Below are positions 24,933-34,463 of a stretch of DNA of 64,000 nucleotides, one piece after another (position 1 is the first letter of the stretch; every line of letters begins with the position of its first letter). The stretch is from Hymenobacter rigui (lineage in GTDB: Bacteria; Bacteroidota; Bacteroidia; Cytophagales; Hymenobacteraceae). The notes under the pieces were generated by a model. The model was not told the DNA's origin. It saw only the letters and a list, made by a program, of their open reading frames with translations, and made no database searches. Location of the stretch: assembly GCF_003944715.1 (NCBI RefSeq), contig NZ_RWIT01000004.1, forward strand, positions 310,001 through 374,000, read 5' to 3'. A program made the translations under genes and the position numbers.

Positions 24933-26891
24933 CTATAAGCTGGTTCGGAGCCAGGAAACTAACCTAGGTGGTGTTGGGGGGCTCCATTTGATGAGGGTCA
25001 GCAGGCGCAGGCCCCACTGTACAGGAAGCCACCGCAGGGAAACCGGCAAGTGGCGCAGGGCAGGCAATCTGAGCAACTGGAGCACCTTGCGTGCTCCGGA
25101 GGCATCCTGATGCCGCAGGGCGCGGTAGGCCCCGGCCAGCACAAACTGGTGAAAAAAGTGAGACTCCGCTCGGCGCAGACGGGTTTCGGGCAGCAGATTT
25201 TGAGTACGGGCCTTCTGGAAAATGCGCAGCAACAGCTGAATGTTCTGTTCCTGAAAAACTCCCGTAGTCAGGGCACCATCGTGCACGGAGTAAGCGGCCG
25301 TTACAGCTGGCACCTGGAGTACGCCCCCATAGGCGAATACCCGCAGCCACAAGTCGGTATCGTCGGTATCACGCTGGCTGGGGTCGGGCCCGCCGGTTTT
25401 CAGGTACGCCTCGCGGCTCACTACCAGCGCTGGTATCCGGATCAGGGAGGAATCGGTGAGCAGGGCTTCCACGGCCGCTGCTGGCGGCAGGTATTTCTCC
25501 TGTCGGGGCACTTGCCGCTGCAGCTCCTGGCGGCCACTATCAACCACACTCACGCCAAATAATACAGCGTGCTGCTGCTGCCGTACACGGCGCAGGGTAT
25601 GCAGCATCGTGAGCAGCCCCCCCGGCAGCAGGTAGTCGTCGTCGTGCAGCATCAGAATGTACTGCCCCCGGGCTCTTTCCACGCAGGCTACCCAGTTGGT
25701 GGCGGCACTGCCGCCGGCGGGGTTGCGGAAGTAGCGCCATTGGGTTGCCGGCTGATCCTGCAGCACGTGTGCGCAGACCTTCTGGCTGAAGTCGTTGTCA
25801 GTGGAGTTGTCGGAAATGATGACTTCCACCTCTGCGGGCAGTGGGCCAAGTGAGCGTAAGGTGCGGGCCAGCAGCTCTGGCCGGTGGTACGTGGGTACAC
25901 AGATGCTGAGTAGGGGAGCGGCCCCTGGTGTTGCAACCGGTAGCCAGGGCTGGTGGGCGCGCAGCTGCACCAGCTGCCGGGTGGCTTTTATTTCCCGCCA
26001 GTGTTGCCACAGGTAGCGCACCGCCTGCAACGATTCCCGCTCGGCCAGGGCCGCATAGCCCAGAATAGCCAGTTGGCGGGGAATGGCCCGCAGCAACAGC
26101 CCCGGTGCCTGGCGGGCCGTGGTGTTCTTCAGCAGCAGCAGCCACTGGTTCTTCACGGCATCCGTGCGGATAGCGCCACTGAGGCGGCGGCGCAGGCGCA
26201 GGTTGGCGGGCAGAAACTGCCGGGGATGCAGGGCCCGGCAGGCGGGCTCAAACAGGGTTTTCCACCCGTACAGGTGGCCGCGCCAGGCAATGTCCCAGTC
26301 CTCCTTGTGGGCAAAAAAACGGGAGTCAAAAAACTCACCCTGCACCCGCAGGTCGTCAATGAACCGCCGCCGGAACAGGGGTAATGCACCATCGGCACCA
26401 TCTACGTAGGTGGCAGACAGTGGACCGGCCTCGCTCAGGCGCTGACCGTGCAGGCGCAGGCCGAAGCGGCCGTCGGGCAGGGCGTTCATCCCGGCGCTGT
26501 CGATGCGTGGGTCATCTTCCTGGCTTTGCAGTAGCAGGCCGCATACGGTGCCAATCTGCTCGTGCTGCCGGATAGCAGCCACGGCCCGCGCCAGGTAGTC
26601 GGGCTCCATTTCCACATCGGGGTTCACCAGCAGCACCAGCTCGTGGTTGGTACGGTCCAGCGAAAAGTTGTGGCCCCCGCAGAAACCCGTGTTGCGGGGC
26701 AACTGATGCAAGCTCAGGCGGGCATCGGTTGCGGCCAGAGCTGCCACCCGGCTGCAGGTGTCATCGTGCGAGTCATTGTCCACCACCCACACCTCAAAAT
26801 CAGGGTACGACTGGGCCAGTACGGAGGTCAGGCAGGCCTCAATGGTGTCGGCGCTATTCCAGGTTACCAGCGAAAGTAAAACGGTAGGCAT
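24933..26891 (-). CDS. Two-domain GT2 glycosyltransferase
   Basis: 652 residues with two GT-A domains in tandem. Domain 1 (about 1-270) starts VLLSLVTWNSADTIEACLTS with VVDNDSHDD and LLVNPDVEMEPDY, of rhamnosyltransferase style. Domain 2 (about 330-560) starts LLSICVPTYHRPELLARTLR with EVIISDNSTDN and LMLHDDDYLLPGG, its DxD-like metal site. Two catalytic domains mean it can add two sugars in turn, or the same sugar in two linkages. It should act on the lipid-linked repeat unit at the cytoplasmic face. It is last in the gmd operon, 23 bases after the GT61 gene. Confidence 0.9.
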   Translation of the reverse strand: MPTVLLSLVTWNSADTIEACLTSVLAQSYPDFEVWVVDNDSHDDTCSRVAALAATDARLSLHQLPRNTGFCGGHNFSLDRTNHELVLLVNPDVEMEPDYLARAVAAIRQHEQIGTVCGLLLQSQEDDPRIDSAGMNALPDGRFGLRLHGQRLSEAGPLSATYVDGADGALPLFRRRFIDDLRVQGEFFDSRFFAHKEDWDIAWRGHLYGWKTLFEPACRALHPRQFLPANLRLRRRLSGAIRTDAVKNQWLLLLKNTTARQAPGLLLRAIPRQLAILGYAALAERESLQAVRYLWQHWREIKATRQLVQLRAHQPWLPVATPGAAPLLSICVPTYHRPELLARTLRSLGPLPAEVEVIISDNSTDNDFSQKVCAHVLQDQPATQWRYFRNPAGGSAATNWVACVERARGQYILMLHDDDYLLPGGLLTMLHTLRRVRQQQHAVLFGVSVVDSGRQELQRQVPRQEKYLPPAAAVEALLTDSSLIRIPALVVSREAYLKTGGPDPSQRDTDDTDLWLRVFAYGGVLQVPAVTAAYSVHDGALTTGVFQEQNIQLLLRIFQKARTQNLLPETRLRRAESHFFHQFVLAGAYRALRHQDASGARKVLQLLRLPALRHLPVSLRWLPVQWGLRLLTLIKWSPPTPPRLVSWLRTSL

Positions 26892-26914
26892 AGCAGTTCA
26901 GGGGCAAGAAAAAA

Positions 26915-28159
26915 TCAGGAAGTGGAAGTTTCAGCAGCCACTGGCTGGCGGCTGAGGGCCTTCACCACCAGCCGGCGCAGCGCGGTTAGGTCCACCCGCA
27001 AATCGTCGCGCTGGGCGTTGGTGCGCGTGGTGCTGGCGTTGGGTGTTTCGCACACTAGAAACTGATGGCCAATACTCAGGCGTGAAGTGAATTCGAGGTA
27101 ATCGGCCACCACAAAACTGGTCGGGAATAGCTCAATCAGCTCCGCGCCGGGCGGACTCACCACAATGTTGGCCAAACCGGCCCCTACCGATGACACGATA
27201 ACGCGGGCCTGGGCAAACAAAGCCGTTTTCTCATCCTGAGTATAGGGCGTGAGGACGTGCGTTTCGAAACCATATTCCTGCAGCATAGCCTCCAGCTCCG
27301 GCTCATTCAGAATGTGCCGGCCCGGTGCATCGCGGCGGCTGATGTAGATAAGCGGGCCGAAGGAGCGGTTTACCACCGGTGGTGGCAGCAGCAGGGTACG
27401 CAGAAAATCACAGGCCCACACCGGTGTGTGCGTGAGGCGGCCGCGCACGGCGGAGGTAGCCAGCAAGGTGCGCGCCCGGATGTGCGGAGAGGTCCGAATG
27501 TCCAAGATTCGCTCCGGGACAATACCCAGCGCCGCCAGCGAGTCAACCACAAACTGCCTGGATTTGTCGTACACCAGAAAGTAGTCCACCGTATCCAGCA
27601 GCCCCGCTTCCCGCACTAAGTACAGCTTGGGCAGCGAGTCGATAAGCCAGTGATAGTAGTTGCCACTGGCCGCCCCACCCCCCGAAAGCAGGGAGCACAC
27701 AGTGCCCGGTACTTCCAAAGGAGGCAAAAAATACCGCTGCTGGAAGATGTTGTTACGCTGCGGAGGCGTCAGGTCCCAGTGCTGCTTATCGTACTGGAAG
27801 GACGCGTCGCCCACCAGCTTGTTATCAGCCGCAATTATGGCTACGCTGTCGAAGTTATCGGCGTACACGCGGCCACCGCGCAGGGCTACCACAAAAGCTT
27901 CCGGCACCGACTCTTCCCGGTGCGGCTTATCGTGCAGCCCCTCGTACACGGAGGCCTGCTCGTAGAAGTCGTTCGGAATAACCAGGCGGGAAATGTACGC
28001 GGGCACTACGCCGTAGTACGAGGCCGTGCTGCCCGGCATGGCTGCCAGCACCCAGCTGCTGATATGTACGCCAGTAGGGCGGTACTGGCCATTGAGCGGA
28101 ACCCATTCGCGGAGCAGGCGGCCCGCTTTGCGCCGGGCTCTGAGTAAAGTGTCGTGCAT
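26915..28159 (-). CDS. GT61/DUF563 family glycosyltransferase
   Basis: 414 residues. The family hallmark NYYHWLIDSLPKLYLVREAG is present (about residues 167-186), followed by FLVYDKSRQFVVDSLAALGI and the C-terminal SRRDAPGRHILNEPELEAML with IVSSVGAGLANIVVSPPGAE. This is the architecture of DUF563 capsular polysaccharide transferases. No signal peptide. With GDP-fucose synthesis genes immediately upstream in the same operon, it is a candidate fucosyl- or xylosyl-type transferase. The donor assignment is a guess from context. Confidence 0.85.
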   Translation of the reverse strand: MHDTLLRARRKAGRLLREWVPLNGQYRPTGVHISSWVLAAMPGSTASYYGVVPAYISRLVIPNDFYEQASVYEGLHDKPHREESVPEAFVVALRGGRVYADNFDSVAIIAADNKLVGDASFQYDKQHWDLTPPQRNNIFQQRYFLPPLEVPGTVCSLLSGGGAASGNYYHWLIDSLPKLYLVREAGLLDTVDYFLVYDKSRQFVVDSLAALGIVPERILDIRTSPHIRARTLLATSAVRGRLTHTPVWACDFLRTLLLPPPVVNRSFGPLIYISRRDAPGRHILNEPELEAMLQEYGFETHVLTPYTQDEKTALFAQARVIVSSVGAGLANIVVSPPGAELIELFPTSFVVADYLEFTSRLSIGHQFLVCETPNASTTRTNAQRDDLRVDLTALRRLVVKALSRQPVAAETSTS

Positions 28160-28217
28160 AGCAACCAGTATGTTGAGGAATACTAACTCAGAAATGGGCC
28201 TGGCGGAAGCCGGCAGC

Positions 28218-29174
28218 TCAGGCCAGCTGGGGCTCGGGTAGCCGGGTAGCCTGCTGCCACTCCGCCGATTCCAGCACGGCCGTTATGCCCTCGCGCAGGC
28301 CAATGGCGTGTTGCCAGCCCAGGCCGTGCAGCTTGCTTACATCCAGTAGCTTACGGGGGGTGCCATCGGGTTTAGAGAAGTCGAACAGGATTTCCCCGGC
28401 GTAGCCCGTCAGCTCGGCAATCAAATCGGCCAGTTCCTGAATGCTGATGTCGCGGCCGGTTCCGATGTTAACGGGTCCGGCCTCATCGTAGTGCAGCAGC
28501 AGGTGCAGGCAGGCGTCGGCCAGGTCATCCACGTGCAGGAACTCGCGGCGCGGGGTGCCCGTGCCCCACACCTGTACCCGGGGCAGACCCAGGGCTACCG
28601 CCTCGGAAAACTTGCGCAACAGGGCCGGCAGCACGTGGGAGTTCTGCAGGTCGTAGTTGTCGCCGGGGCCGTAGAGGTTGGTCGGCATCACCGAAATAAA
28701 GTGGCACCCATACTGGCTCCGATAGGCTTCGCAGAGTTTGAGGCCGGCTATTTTGGCAATGGCGTAGGGTTCATTGGTGGGCTCCAATAGGCCGGTAAGC
28801 AGGTACTCCTCCTTAATGGGCTGCGGTGCCAGTTTTGGGTAGATGCAGGAGGACCCCAGAAACAACAGCTTCTTCACCCCGTGCTGGTGGCTCTGGCTGA
28901 GGATGTTGTTCTGAATCATCAGGTTATCGTAAAGAAAATCGGCCCGGTACGTGTTGTTGGCCACGATGCCGCCCACCTTGGCGGCCGCCAGCAGCACGTA
29001 ATCCGGGTTTTCCAGCGCGAAAAAATCCTCCACAGCGGCTTGGTCGCGCAGGTCCAGCTCCTGGGAAGTGCGCGTGACCAGGTTGTGGTAGCCAGCCTGT
29101 TTCAGGCGGCGCATGAGGGCCGCGCCCACCATGCCCCGGTGGCCAGCCACGTATATTTTGGCATTCTGTTCCAT
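28218..29174 (-). CDS. fcl: GDP-L-fucose synthase
   Basis: 318 residues, standard length. [18 protein letters not shown] is the NADP loop, with [13 protein letters not shown] and [20 protein letters not shown] as in WcaG/Fcl. The catalytic set is LGSSCIYPK (Ser) and [10 protein letters not shown] (Tyr, Lys). It epimerises and reduces GDP-4-keto-6-deoxy-mannose to GDP-L-fucose. It directly follows gmd, which makes its substrate, so the pair supplies fucose to the exopolysaccharide. Confidence 0.95.
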   Translation of the reverse strand: MEQNAKIYVAGHRGMVGAALMRRLKQAGYHNLVTRTSQELDLRDQAAVEDFFALENPDYVLLAAAKVGGIVANNTYRADFLYDNLMIQNNILSQSHQHGVKKLLFLGSSCIYPKLAPQPIKEEYLLTGLLEPTNEPYAIAKIAGLKLCEAYRSQYGCHFISVMPTNLYGPGDNYDLQNSHVLPALLRKFSEAVALGLPRVQVWGTGTPRREFLHVDDLADACLHLLLHYDEAGPVNIGTGRDISIQELADLIAELTGYAGEILFDFSKPDGTPRKLLDVSKLHGLGWQHAIGLREGITAVLESAEWQQATRLPEPQLA

Positions 29175-29188
29175 GAGGGAGAGAGAAT

Positions 29189-29310
29189 AGGTGAAATGGT
29201 GAGGTGGTGAAATGGTGAGTTTGATGTTCTGGCGGTTATATCAGGGCAAGCTGCGCAAGTGGCGTCATCAGCCCGTCAAACTCACCATTTCACCAGCTCA
29301 CCAGTTCACC
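29189..29310. repeat. Word-repeat hairpin, GGTGAAATGGTGAG type (copy 3)
   Basis: Left arm 29189-29223 (AGGTGAAATGGTGAGGTGG onward) and right arm 29276-29310 (CAAACTCACCATTTCACCAG onward) are near-complementary and flank about 50 unique bases. It fills the gmd-fcl spacer apart from the ribosome-binding region (GGGAGAGA) of fcl. Confidence 0.7.
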
Positions 29311-29312
29311 GC

Positions 29313-30425
29313 CTACTCATCGTGGTACATGATCTGGTGGCCCGCTTCCAGTAGCACGGCGTCGCGGCGGAACAGGCGCAAATCGGCCTGCACCATATCC
29401 TGCACCAAGGCCGGTAAGTCGTACTGAGGCTCCCAGCCCAGTTCCGTTTTAGCGCGGGTCGGGTCGCCAATGAGCAGTTCCACTTCAGTCGGCCGGAAAT
29501 AAGCGGGGTCCACGGCTACTACTTCCTGCCCCAGCGGCAGTTGAAAATCAGGATGATTGCACGCCGCCACAAAGCCCGTTTCCTGCGCGCCGGTACCGCT
29601 GAAGCCTACTTCAATGCCCAACTCAGCAAAAGCCAGGCGCACAAACTCGCGCACAGTAGTAGTTACGCCGGTAGCCACCACGTAGTCGCGGGGGTGCTGC
29701 TGCTGGAGCATGCGCCACATGGCTTCCACGTAGTCCTTGGCATGGCCCCAGTCGCGCTTGGCATCTAGGTTGCCCAGGTACAGCTTGTCCTGCAGGCCCA
29801 GAGCAATGCGGGCAGCGGCACGGGTAATCTTGCGGGTTACGAAGGTTTCGCCGCGCTGCGGGCTTTCGTGGTTGAACAGGATGCCGTTGCAGGCATACAT
29901 GCCGTAGGCCTCACGGTAGTTCACCGTAATCCAGAAGCCGTAGAGCTTGGCCACGGCGTAGGGTGAGCGGGGATAAAAGGGCGTAGTTTCGCGCTGGGGA
30001 ACTTCCTGTACCAGCCCGTACAGCTCGGAGGTGCTGGCCTGGTAGATGCGCGTTTTGTGCGTGAGGCCCAGAATGCGTACTGCTTCCAGCAGCCGCAGCG
30101 TGCCAATGCCATCCACGTCGGCCGTGTACTCGGGCGTGTCGAAGCTCACCTTCACGTGCGACATAGCCCCCAGGTTGTAAATCTCATCGGGCTGCACTTC
30201 CTGCACAATCCGGATCAGGTTGGTGGAGTCGGTCAGGTCGCCGTAGTGCAGCTTGAAGCGCACGTGCTCCTCGTGGGGGTCTTGGTACAGATGGTCAACC
30301 CGCTCGGTATTGAACATGGAGGAGCGGCGCTTGATGCCGTGTACTTCGTAGCCCTTGCTCAGCAGCAATTCTGCCAGATAAGAGCCGTCCTGGCCCGTGA
30401 TGCCTGTAATAAGTGCGCGCTTCAT
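29313..30425 (-). CDS. gmd: GDP-mannose 4,6-dehydratase
   Basis: 370 residues from ATG at 30425; an in-frame ATG at 30461 adds 12 residues without a motif. [19 protein letters not shown] is the NADP site, [16 protein letters not shown] and [17 protein letters not shown] are Gmd hallmarks. The catalytic residues are in STSELYG and [15 protein letters not shown]. It converts GDP-mannose to GDP-4-keto-6-deoxy-mannose, the branch point to fucose. Mannose activation genes (manB, manC) are not in the window. It is the first gene of a four-gene - operon. Confidence 0.96.
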   Translation of the reverse strand: MKRALITGITGQDGSYLAELLLSKGYEVHGIKRRSSMFNTERVDHLYQDPHEEHVRFKLHYGDLTDSTNLIRIVQEVQPDEIYNLGAMSHVKVSFDTPEYTADVDGIGTLRLLEAVRILGLTHKTRIYQASTSELYGLVQEVPQRETTPFYPRSPYAVAKLYGFWITVNYREAYGMYACNGILFNHESPQRGETFVTRKITRAAARIALGLQDKLYLGNLDAKRDWGHAKDYVEAMWRMLQQQHPRDYVVATGVTTTVREFVRLAFAELGIEVGFSGTGAQETGFVAACNHPDFQLPLGQEVVAVDPAYFRPTEVELLIGDPTRAKTELGWEPQYDLPALVQDMVQADLRLFRRDAVLLEAGHQIMYHDE

Positions 30426-30489
30426 AAGAAGTGAAGTGAGGAGTGATACAGCAGGAGACACGTGTTATTCACGTGTAGAACTTTTACGA

Positions 30490-30538
30490 CAAATTATTGT
30501 ATTATAAACCATATTTCCAACTTCATCTATGGAAATAT
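30490..30538 (-). promoter_or_regulatory. Candidate gmd promoter with overlapping dyad operator
   Basis: On the minus strand TTGG (30517-30520), about 20 bases, then ATAATTTG (30490-30497) gives a promoter-like pair. ATATTTCC at 30511-30518 and GGAAATAT at 30531-30538 form a perfect 8-bp dyad with 12-base spacing overlapping the -33 side. The half-site recurs upstream of wza (AATATTTCCATA at 46540-46551). Confidence 0.4.
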
Positions 30539-30570
30539 TTATTTTAAATATTGAATAAGTAAAATAAAAG

Positions 30571-30630
30571 CGGCTGACCATAGAAAAAGCCCGGCTTCCT
30601 GAGAAACCGGGCTTTTTCTATGGTCAGCCG
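30571..30630. terminator. 28-bp bidirectional terminator hairpin
   Basis: Arms 30571-30598 and 30603-30630 pair with one mismatch around CTGA. A CCCGG core is flanked by A-run/T-run segments (AGAAAAAGCCCGG, CCGGGCTTTTTCT), so it can terminate on either strand. It ends the beta-helix gene transcribed from the minus strand. Confidence 0.8.
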
Positions 30631-30659
30631 CCGAAGCCTGCTGCGTGATTAGCTGATGC

Positions 30660-33600
30660 TTAGATCAGGCGGGTGGCAACGCGCTGGCGCGAAACCGAAG
30701 CCGGGGTAGCAACCAGCGTGGGGCGCAGGGCCGCCGGAGCCGAAGCGTTACCCGTGGCCGGGTTCAGTACCGTAGCCATAGCCGACGTAGCGGGCTGGAA
30801 GGGGTTCAGCGGCTGGAAAGCCGTACCGCCCGTTTTGCTCCATACTTCCACGCCCGAAAGGTTCAGGTCGCCGCCGCTGCTGGTCAGCTGGATAGAGCCG
30901 TTGGTTACCGTTACAGCGAAAGGACCAATCTTCTTCCAGTTGCCCGCCGCGCCGGTGTTGTAGTTGCTCAGCACCGTCTGGCCGTTCAAGGCAATGCTCA
31001 CCGTCTGGGCCGCATTGTCTTCCCATACATACGCATACACGTCGTACGAGCCGTTCGGCACGCTGGTCATCGTGAAGCTCAGGTTGCGGCTATACACCGA
31101 AGAGCGGATCATCTGCGCCCGGGCCGTAGTGGTGGCCGGGTTCAGGGTTACGCCCTGGTTGGCGAAGGGCGTGCCGTTGGTGCTGTAGTTAGCCGCCGTG
31201 CTGGCCTGCCAGGCGTTGCCATCCAGGGAGGTAGCGGCACCGTTGAGGTTGATAGCACGGTAGAACGTGGCCGTGGCAACTGAGGCCGTGTTTACGGTTA
31301 CGTTAACAGCAGCGGAGGTAGTAGTGGCACCGGCGTTGTCGGTGGCTTTAGCCGTGAGGGCAACCGTGCCGGCGGCCGTGGGCGTCCAGCTCAGCTGGAA
31401 GGGAGCCGAAGTGTCTTCGCCCAGCTTGGTTGAGCCGTTGAAGAACTCCACTTTTGCTACCGAGCCATCGGCATCGGCCGCCGTAGCCGTCAGGGCCAGA
31501 GCCGTGTTCACCGTTACCGTGGTGCTGGCAGCGGCCAGACTTACCGTCGGGGCCTGGTTCTGGGTGGTGCTGTTGTGCTTCCACACTTCAATGCCCGAGA
31601 GGTTGGGGTGACCACCGGAAGTAGCCACGACGATGTTGCCATCGGTTACGTTAACCTGGTACGGGCCCAGACGCTCCCAGTGACCGGCCGCGCCAGTGTT
31701 GTAGTTGGCGCGTACCGTCTGGCCTTCCACCACCAGATTCGTGGTTTCCGGACCGTTGTCTTCCCAGATGTAGGCATACACGCTGTAGGTGCCGTTAGCC
31801 ACGTTGCTGAGCGTAGCGCCCACGTTGGTGCCGCCAATAGCCGTGTTCAGCATGCTGGCGTGCGCCGCGTCGGTGCTGGGCTCCAGCGTGGTAGAGGTGT
31901 TGCTGAAGGCCATACCCGTTACCTGGAGGTTAGTAGCGCCGGCCGAAGCTTCCCAGCTGTTGCCGTCCAGCGTAGAGGCAGTGCCGCCCAGGTTGATGGC
32001 GCGGAAGAACGATGCGTTAGCCGGTCCGGTGAAGGTAGGAGCAGGCGAGGTAGGCGTGGTAGGGGTAGTGGGCGTGGTAGGAGTAGTCGTGTTCGACTTC
32101 CAGATTTCAATGCCCGAGAGGTTGATAGTACCACCCGAAGACGTCAGCGTGAGGTTACCGTCGGTTACGTTAGCCGTGAAGGGACCGAGGCGGCTCCAGC
32201 TACCGGCCGAGCCACTGTTGAAGTTGCTCTGCACCGTCTGGCCTTCCAGCGCCAGGCTGTAGGTTTCGGCATTGTTGTCTTCCCACACGTAGGTGTACAC
32301 CTGGTATGTACCATTAGCCACGGTCACGTTAGCCGACAAGGCATTGCCATACACCGAGGACCGAATCAGATTAGCGCGGGCGGCGTCAGTGGCCGGGTTC
32401 AGGGTTACGCCCTGGTTGGCAAAAGGCGTACCGTTGATCTGGAAACCGGTAGCACCGTTGCCAGCGTCCCAGCTCTTGCCATCAATAGTGGCAGCACCAC
32501 CGTTGATGTTGATGGCCCGAACAAACGTAGCGTTAGTGGGCGTGGGGAGCGGGGTGGTGGTAGTGGGCGTAGTTGGGGTAGTGGGCGTGGTAGGCGTAGT
32601 CGGGGTGGTAGTAGTGCCACCCGTGTTAGTACCACCCGCACCAATAGTAATACCGTTCTGCTGGAGTTTCTGCTGCCAGCGGGTCATCTCATCCGTTTCC
32701 GTCTGGAGCGTGATGGGGTTGGGCAGGTGGTTGGTGCCCGAGCAGGTAGAGCAAGCACCCGTGCTCAGGTCGTGGCGGTTAGGGTAGGGCACGTTGTACC
32801 CATTCTTCACGAAGCCAATGGTGTTATTCTGGATGCGGTTACCGTAGAATACCGAGCCGGGCTGCTGATACGCGTTGAACACGGCCGTGGCCGCATACGT
32901 GGCGTTCAGGGGCGAGCCATCAGGCATCAGTGCACTGGTGATCATCCGGTTGTCGTGGTAATAGATGTCGTGGCCGGCGGCAATGTTCATTGCCGCATTA
33001 CACGTGCTGATGAACTGGTTGTTGTAGGCCTCAATGAAGGCCGCCGTGGTGGTGGCCGAAGAGCCGTCGCCGTCGGTGGTCATGCCCGTGCCGGTAAAGG
33101 TGCTGCCGTTGGCCGGGTAGGGGTAGGCACCCTTTACAAAGTTATCGTGCACGCGGGCTACGCTCTGCTGCACGCCCCCCGAGTTGTAGAAGTTGATGTT
33201 ATCTTCTACCAGGCTGTTGTTAGGCTCGTTGATTACCTGGTTCCAGGCAATTTCAATGTTGCCCACGTTACGTACCTGGTTCAGACCGCAGAACTGCACG
33301 TACTGGCCGCCGCCGTTGCGGTAGCGGCCGTCAATATTCTTTGCCTGGTTATAGCGTACGGTCAGCGTCTGGGCGGCCGAGCCGTCGCCGCTCCACTGGT
33401 AGGCGGCAATACCCGAGGTGTGCTCGAAGTAGTTATTCTCGATGCGTACCGAGCGGCCGGAGTTCACCTCCACAAAGCGGCCGTGGCGGCGGTTATCCAC
33501 GCTCTGCTGGGTACCATATCCCTTGTTGTTGGTAATCACCAGGGTGGAGCCGCCATTCTTGGCGTCAATCAGGTCGCCGGCACCTACCAGCGTGCAACCG

Positions 33601-33866
33601 GTAATGGTAACAGGCTGCGTAGTCTGAATCCGAATGCAGGGCGTATTCGAGTCGGTGCTGCGGAAGTTTCCGGTATACGTACCCCCTTGCGTGATGGTGA
33701 TAGGGGCTGAGTACGTAATGTTGGTGGGGTACTGGCCTTGCGCCTTAGAAGTAGAGGGCAGCAGGCTGAAGAGAGAAATCATGGCTGCCGACAACGACAG
33801 CAGGCGGGCGCCAGAGCGGGTGCTTTTAGTCATCAGGTTGAACTTTGTGCTGAGGGCTTTTTGCAT
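30660..33866 (-). CDS. Large secreted beta-helix protein with three malectin-like modules
   Basis: 1068 residues. A Sec signal ends near residue 43 (STSKAQG). Order of parts: parallel beta-helix, about 50-410; Pro-Thr linker, about 417-445; malectin-like module 1, 446-590; second Pro-Thr linker, 594-612; module 2, 617-763; an Ig-like domain, 771-858 (VSLAAASTTVTV, VAKVEFFNGSTKLGED); module 3, 864-1009; a low-complexity tail. The modules share GTYxVYxYxWEDN and NLSGIExWK patterns. Malectin-type folds bind carbohydrate and beta-helices often cleave or modify polysaccharides, so it may bind or trim the matrix glycan. No sorting tail of the type IX system is evident. A start at residue 12 is possible. 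Confidence 0.8.
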   Translation of the reverse strand: MQKALSTKFNLMTKSTRSGARLLSLSAAMISLFSLLPSTSKAQGQYPTNITYSAPITITQGGTYTGNFRSTDSNTPCIRIQTTQPVTITGCTLVGAGDLIDAKNGGSTLVITNNKGYGTQQSVDNRRHGRFVEVNSGRSVRIENNYFEHTSGIAAYQWSGDGSAAQTLTVRYNQAKNIDGRYRNGGGQYVQFCGLNQVRNVGNIEIAWNQVINEPNNSLVEDNINFYNSGGVQQSVARVHDNFVKGAYPYPANGSTFTGTGMTTDGDGSSATTTAAFIEAYNNQFISTCNAAMNIAAGHDIYYHDNRMITSALMPDGSPLNATYAATAVFNAYQQPGSVFYGNRIQNNTIGFVKNGYNVPYPNRHDLSTGACSTCSGTNHLPNPITLQTETDEMTRWQQKLQQNGITIGAGGTNTGGTTTTPTTPTTPTTPTTPTTTTPLPTPTNATFVRAININGGAATIDGKSWDAGNGATGFQINGTPFANQGVTLNPATDAARANLIRSSVYGNALSANVTVANGTYQVYTYVWEDNNAETYSLALEGQTVQSNFNSGSAGSWSRLGPFTANVTDGNLTLTSSGGTINLSGIEIWKSNTTTPTTPTTPTTPTSPAPTFTGPANASFFRAINLGGTASTLDGNSWEASAGATNLQVTGMAFSNTSTTLEPSTDAAHASMLNTAIGGTNVGATLSNVANGTYSVYAYIWEDNGPETTNLVVEGQTVRANYNTGAAGHWERLGPYQVNVTDGNIVVATSGGHPNLSGIEVWKHNSTTQNQAPTVSLAAASTTVTVNTALALTATAADADGSVAKVEFFNGSTKLGEDTSAPFQLSWTPTAAGTVALTAKATDNAGATTTSAAVNVTVNTASVATATFYRAINLNGAATSLDGNAWQASTAANYSTNGTPFANQGVTLNPATTTARAQMIRSSVYSRNLSFTMTSVPNGSYDVYAYVWEDNAAQTVSIALNGQTVLSNYNTGAAGNWKKIGPFAVTVTNGSIQLTSSGGDLNLSGVEVWSKTGGTAFQPLNPFQPATSAMATVLNPATGNASAPAALRPTLVATPASVSRQRVATRLI
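32545..32640. repeat. Degenerate minisatellite coding a Thr-Pro linker
   Basis: Nine-base-like units (GTAGTGGGC variants) repeat within the beta-helix gene and encode TTPTTPTTP runs at residues 417-445. A shorter second tract lies at 32050-32090. Such tracts can gain or lose units in frame. Confidence 0.6.
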
Positions 33867-34389
33867 TCTGTGAGCCTTTAAAAGAAAAAAACTATATAGG
33901 GATGTATGCTTAACTAAATCCCTAAGTCAATTTGTTCCAGATGACTGGATAAAATTTATGCTATTGATGAAAGTTGCTGTGTTGGCTTTCTGAACAGCCT
34001 GTTTCAGGAGATACTGGAGTAGCACCGGGCACCTGATGCTAACCGTTTTTCTGAAGGATGTTTAACCAACGACTGAATCGTCTGATGGTAGAAAGCAGCT
34101 TAAAAGCTTGTGGCAAACCTATTTATCACTCCGCACTATTCCATCTGCAGCCACCAGGGGTTGAATGCAACCCGCTGAACTATCGGTTCTCTTTTCCATC
34201 CAATTCAAAACCTGTAAACAGAGGTGTATGAATAGTTTTTGGGAGAGCCTGCTCAATCTAAAACTAAAAATAGTGCTAGATTGATACCTGAGGTTCATTG
34301 CAAATGTATAAAAAGAGTTGAATATGCAAAGCCTCTCGTGAAAATAGAGAATGGTATTATTCTTCTAAATGATAGAAGCCATAAAAAGC

Positions 34390-34422
34390 AAAACAGCCCG
34401 TCAGTACCTGACGAGCTGTTTT
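34390..34422 (-). terminator. Terminator of the exopolysaccharide operon
   Basis: AAAACAGCCCGTCAG at 34390-34404 pairs with CTGACGAGCTGTTTT at 34408-34422 (one mismatch), loop TAC. It lies 42 bases downstream of the 400-residue beta-helix gene on the minus strand. The rest of the gap 33867-34463 shows no convincing gene; it is AT-rich and probably holds the promoter of the 1068-residue protein. Confidence 0.65.
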
Positions 34423-34463
34423 GTAGACTATTTTGAATGGCAAAAAAATGTACGCTTTACTAG

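Noticed and set aside
32545..32640. Tandem repeats as a possible CRISPR array
   Set aside because: Units are about nine bases without spacers and encode Thr-Pro repeats inside a gene.
31575..33710. A 711-codon open frame on the + strand opposite the beta-helix gene
   Set aside because: Product is rich in Arg, Gly and Val without motifs; the minus strand has a signal peptide and repeated modules.
33990..34230. Possible transposase remnant (MFNQRLNRL within a 57-codon frame)
   Set aside because: The resemblance to IS982-type N-termini is a few residues only, and no inverted ends or further motifs are seen.
34239..34436. A 65-codon open frame on the + strand
   Set aside because: AT-rich, no homology, and it runs through the terminator hairpin at 34390.
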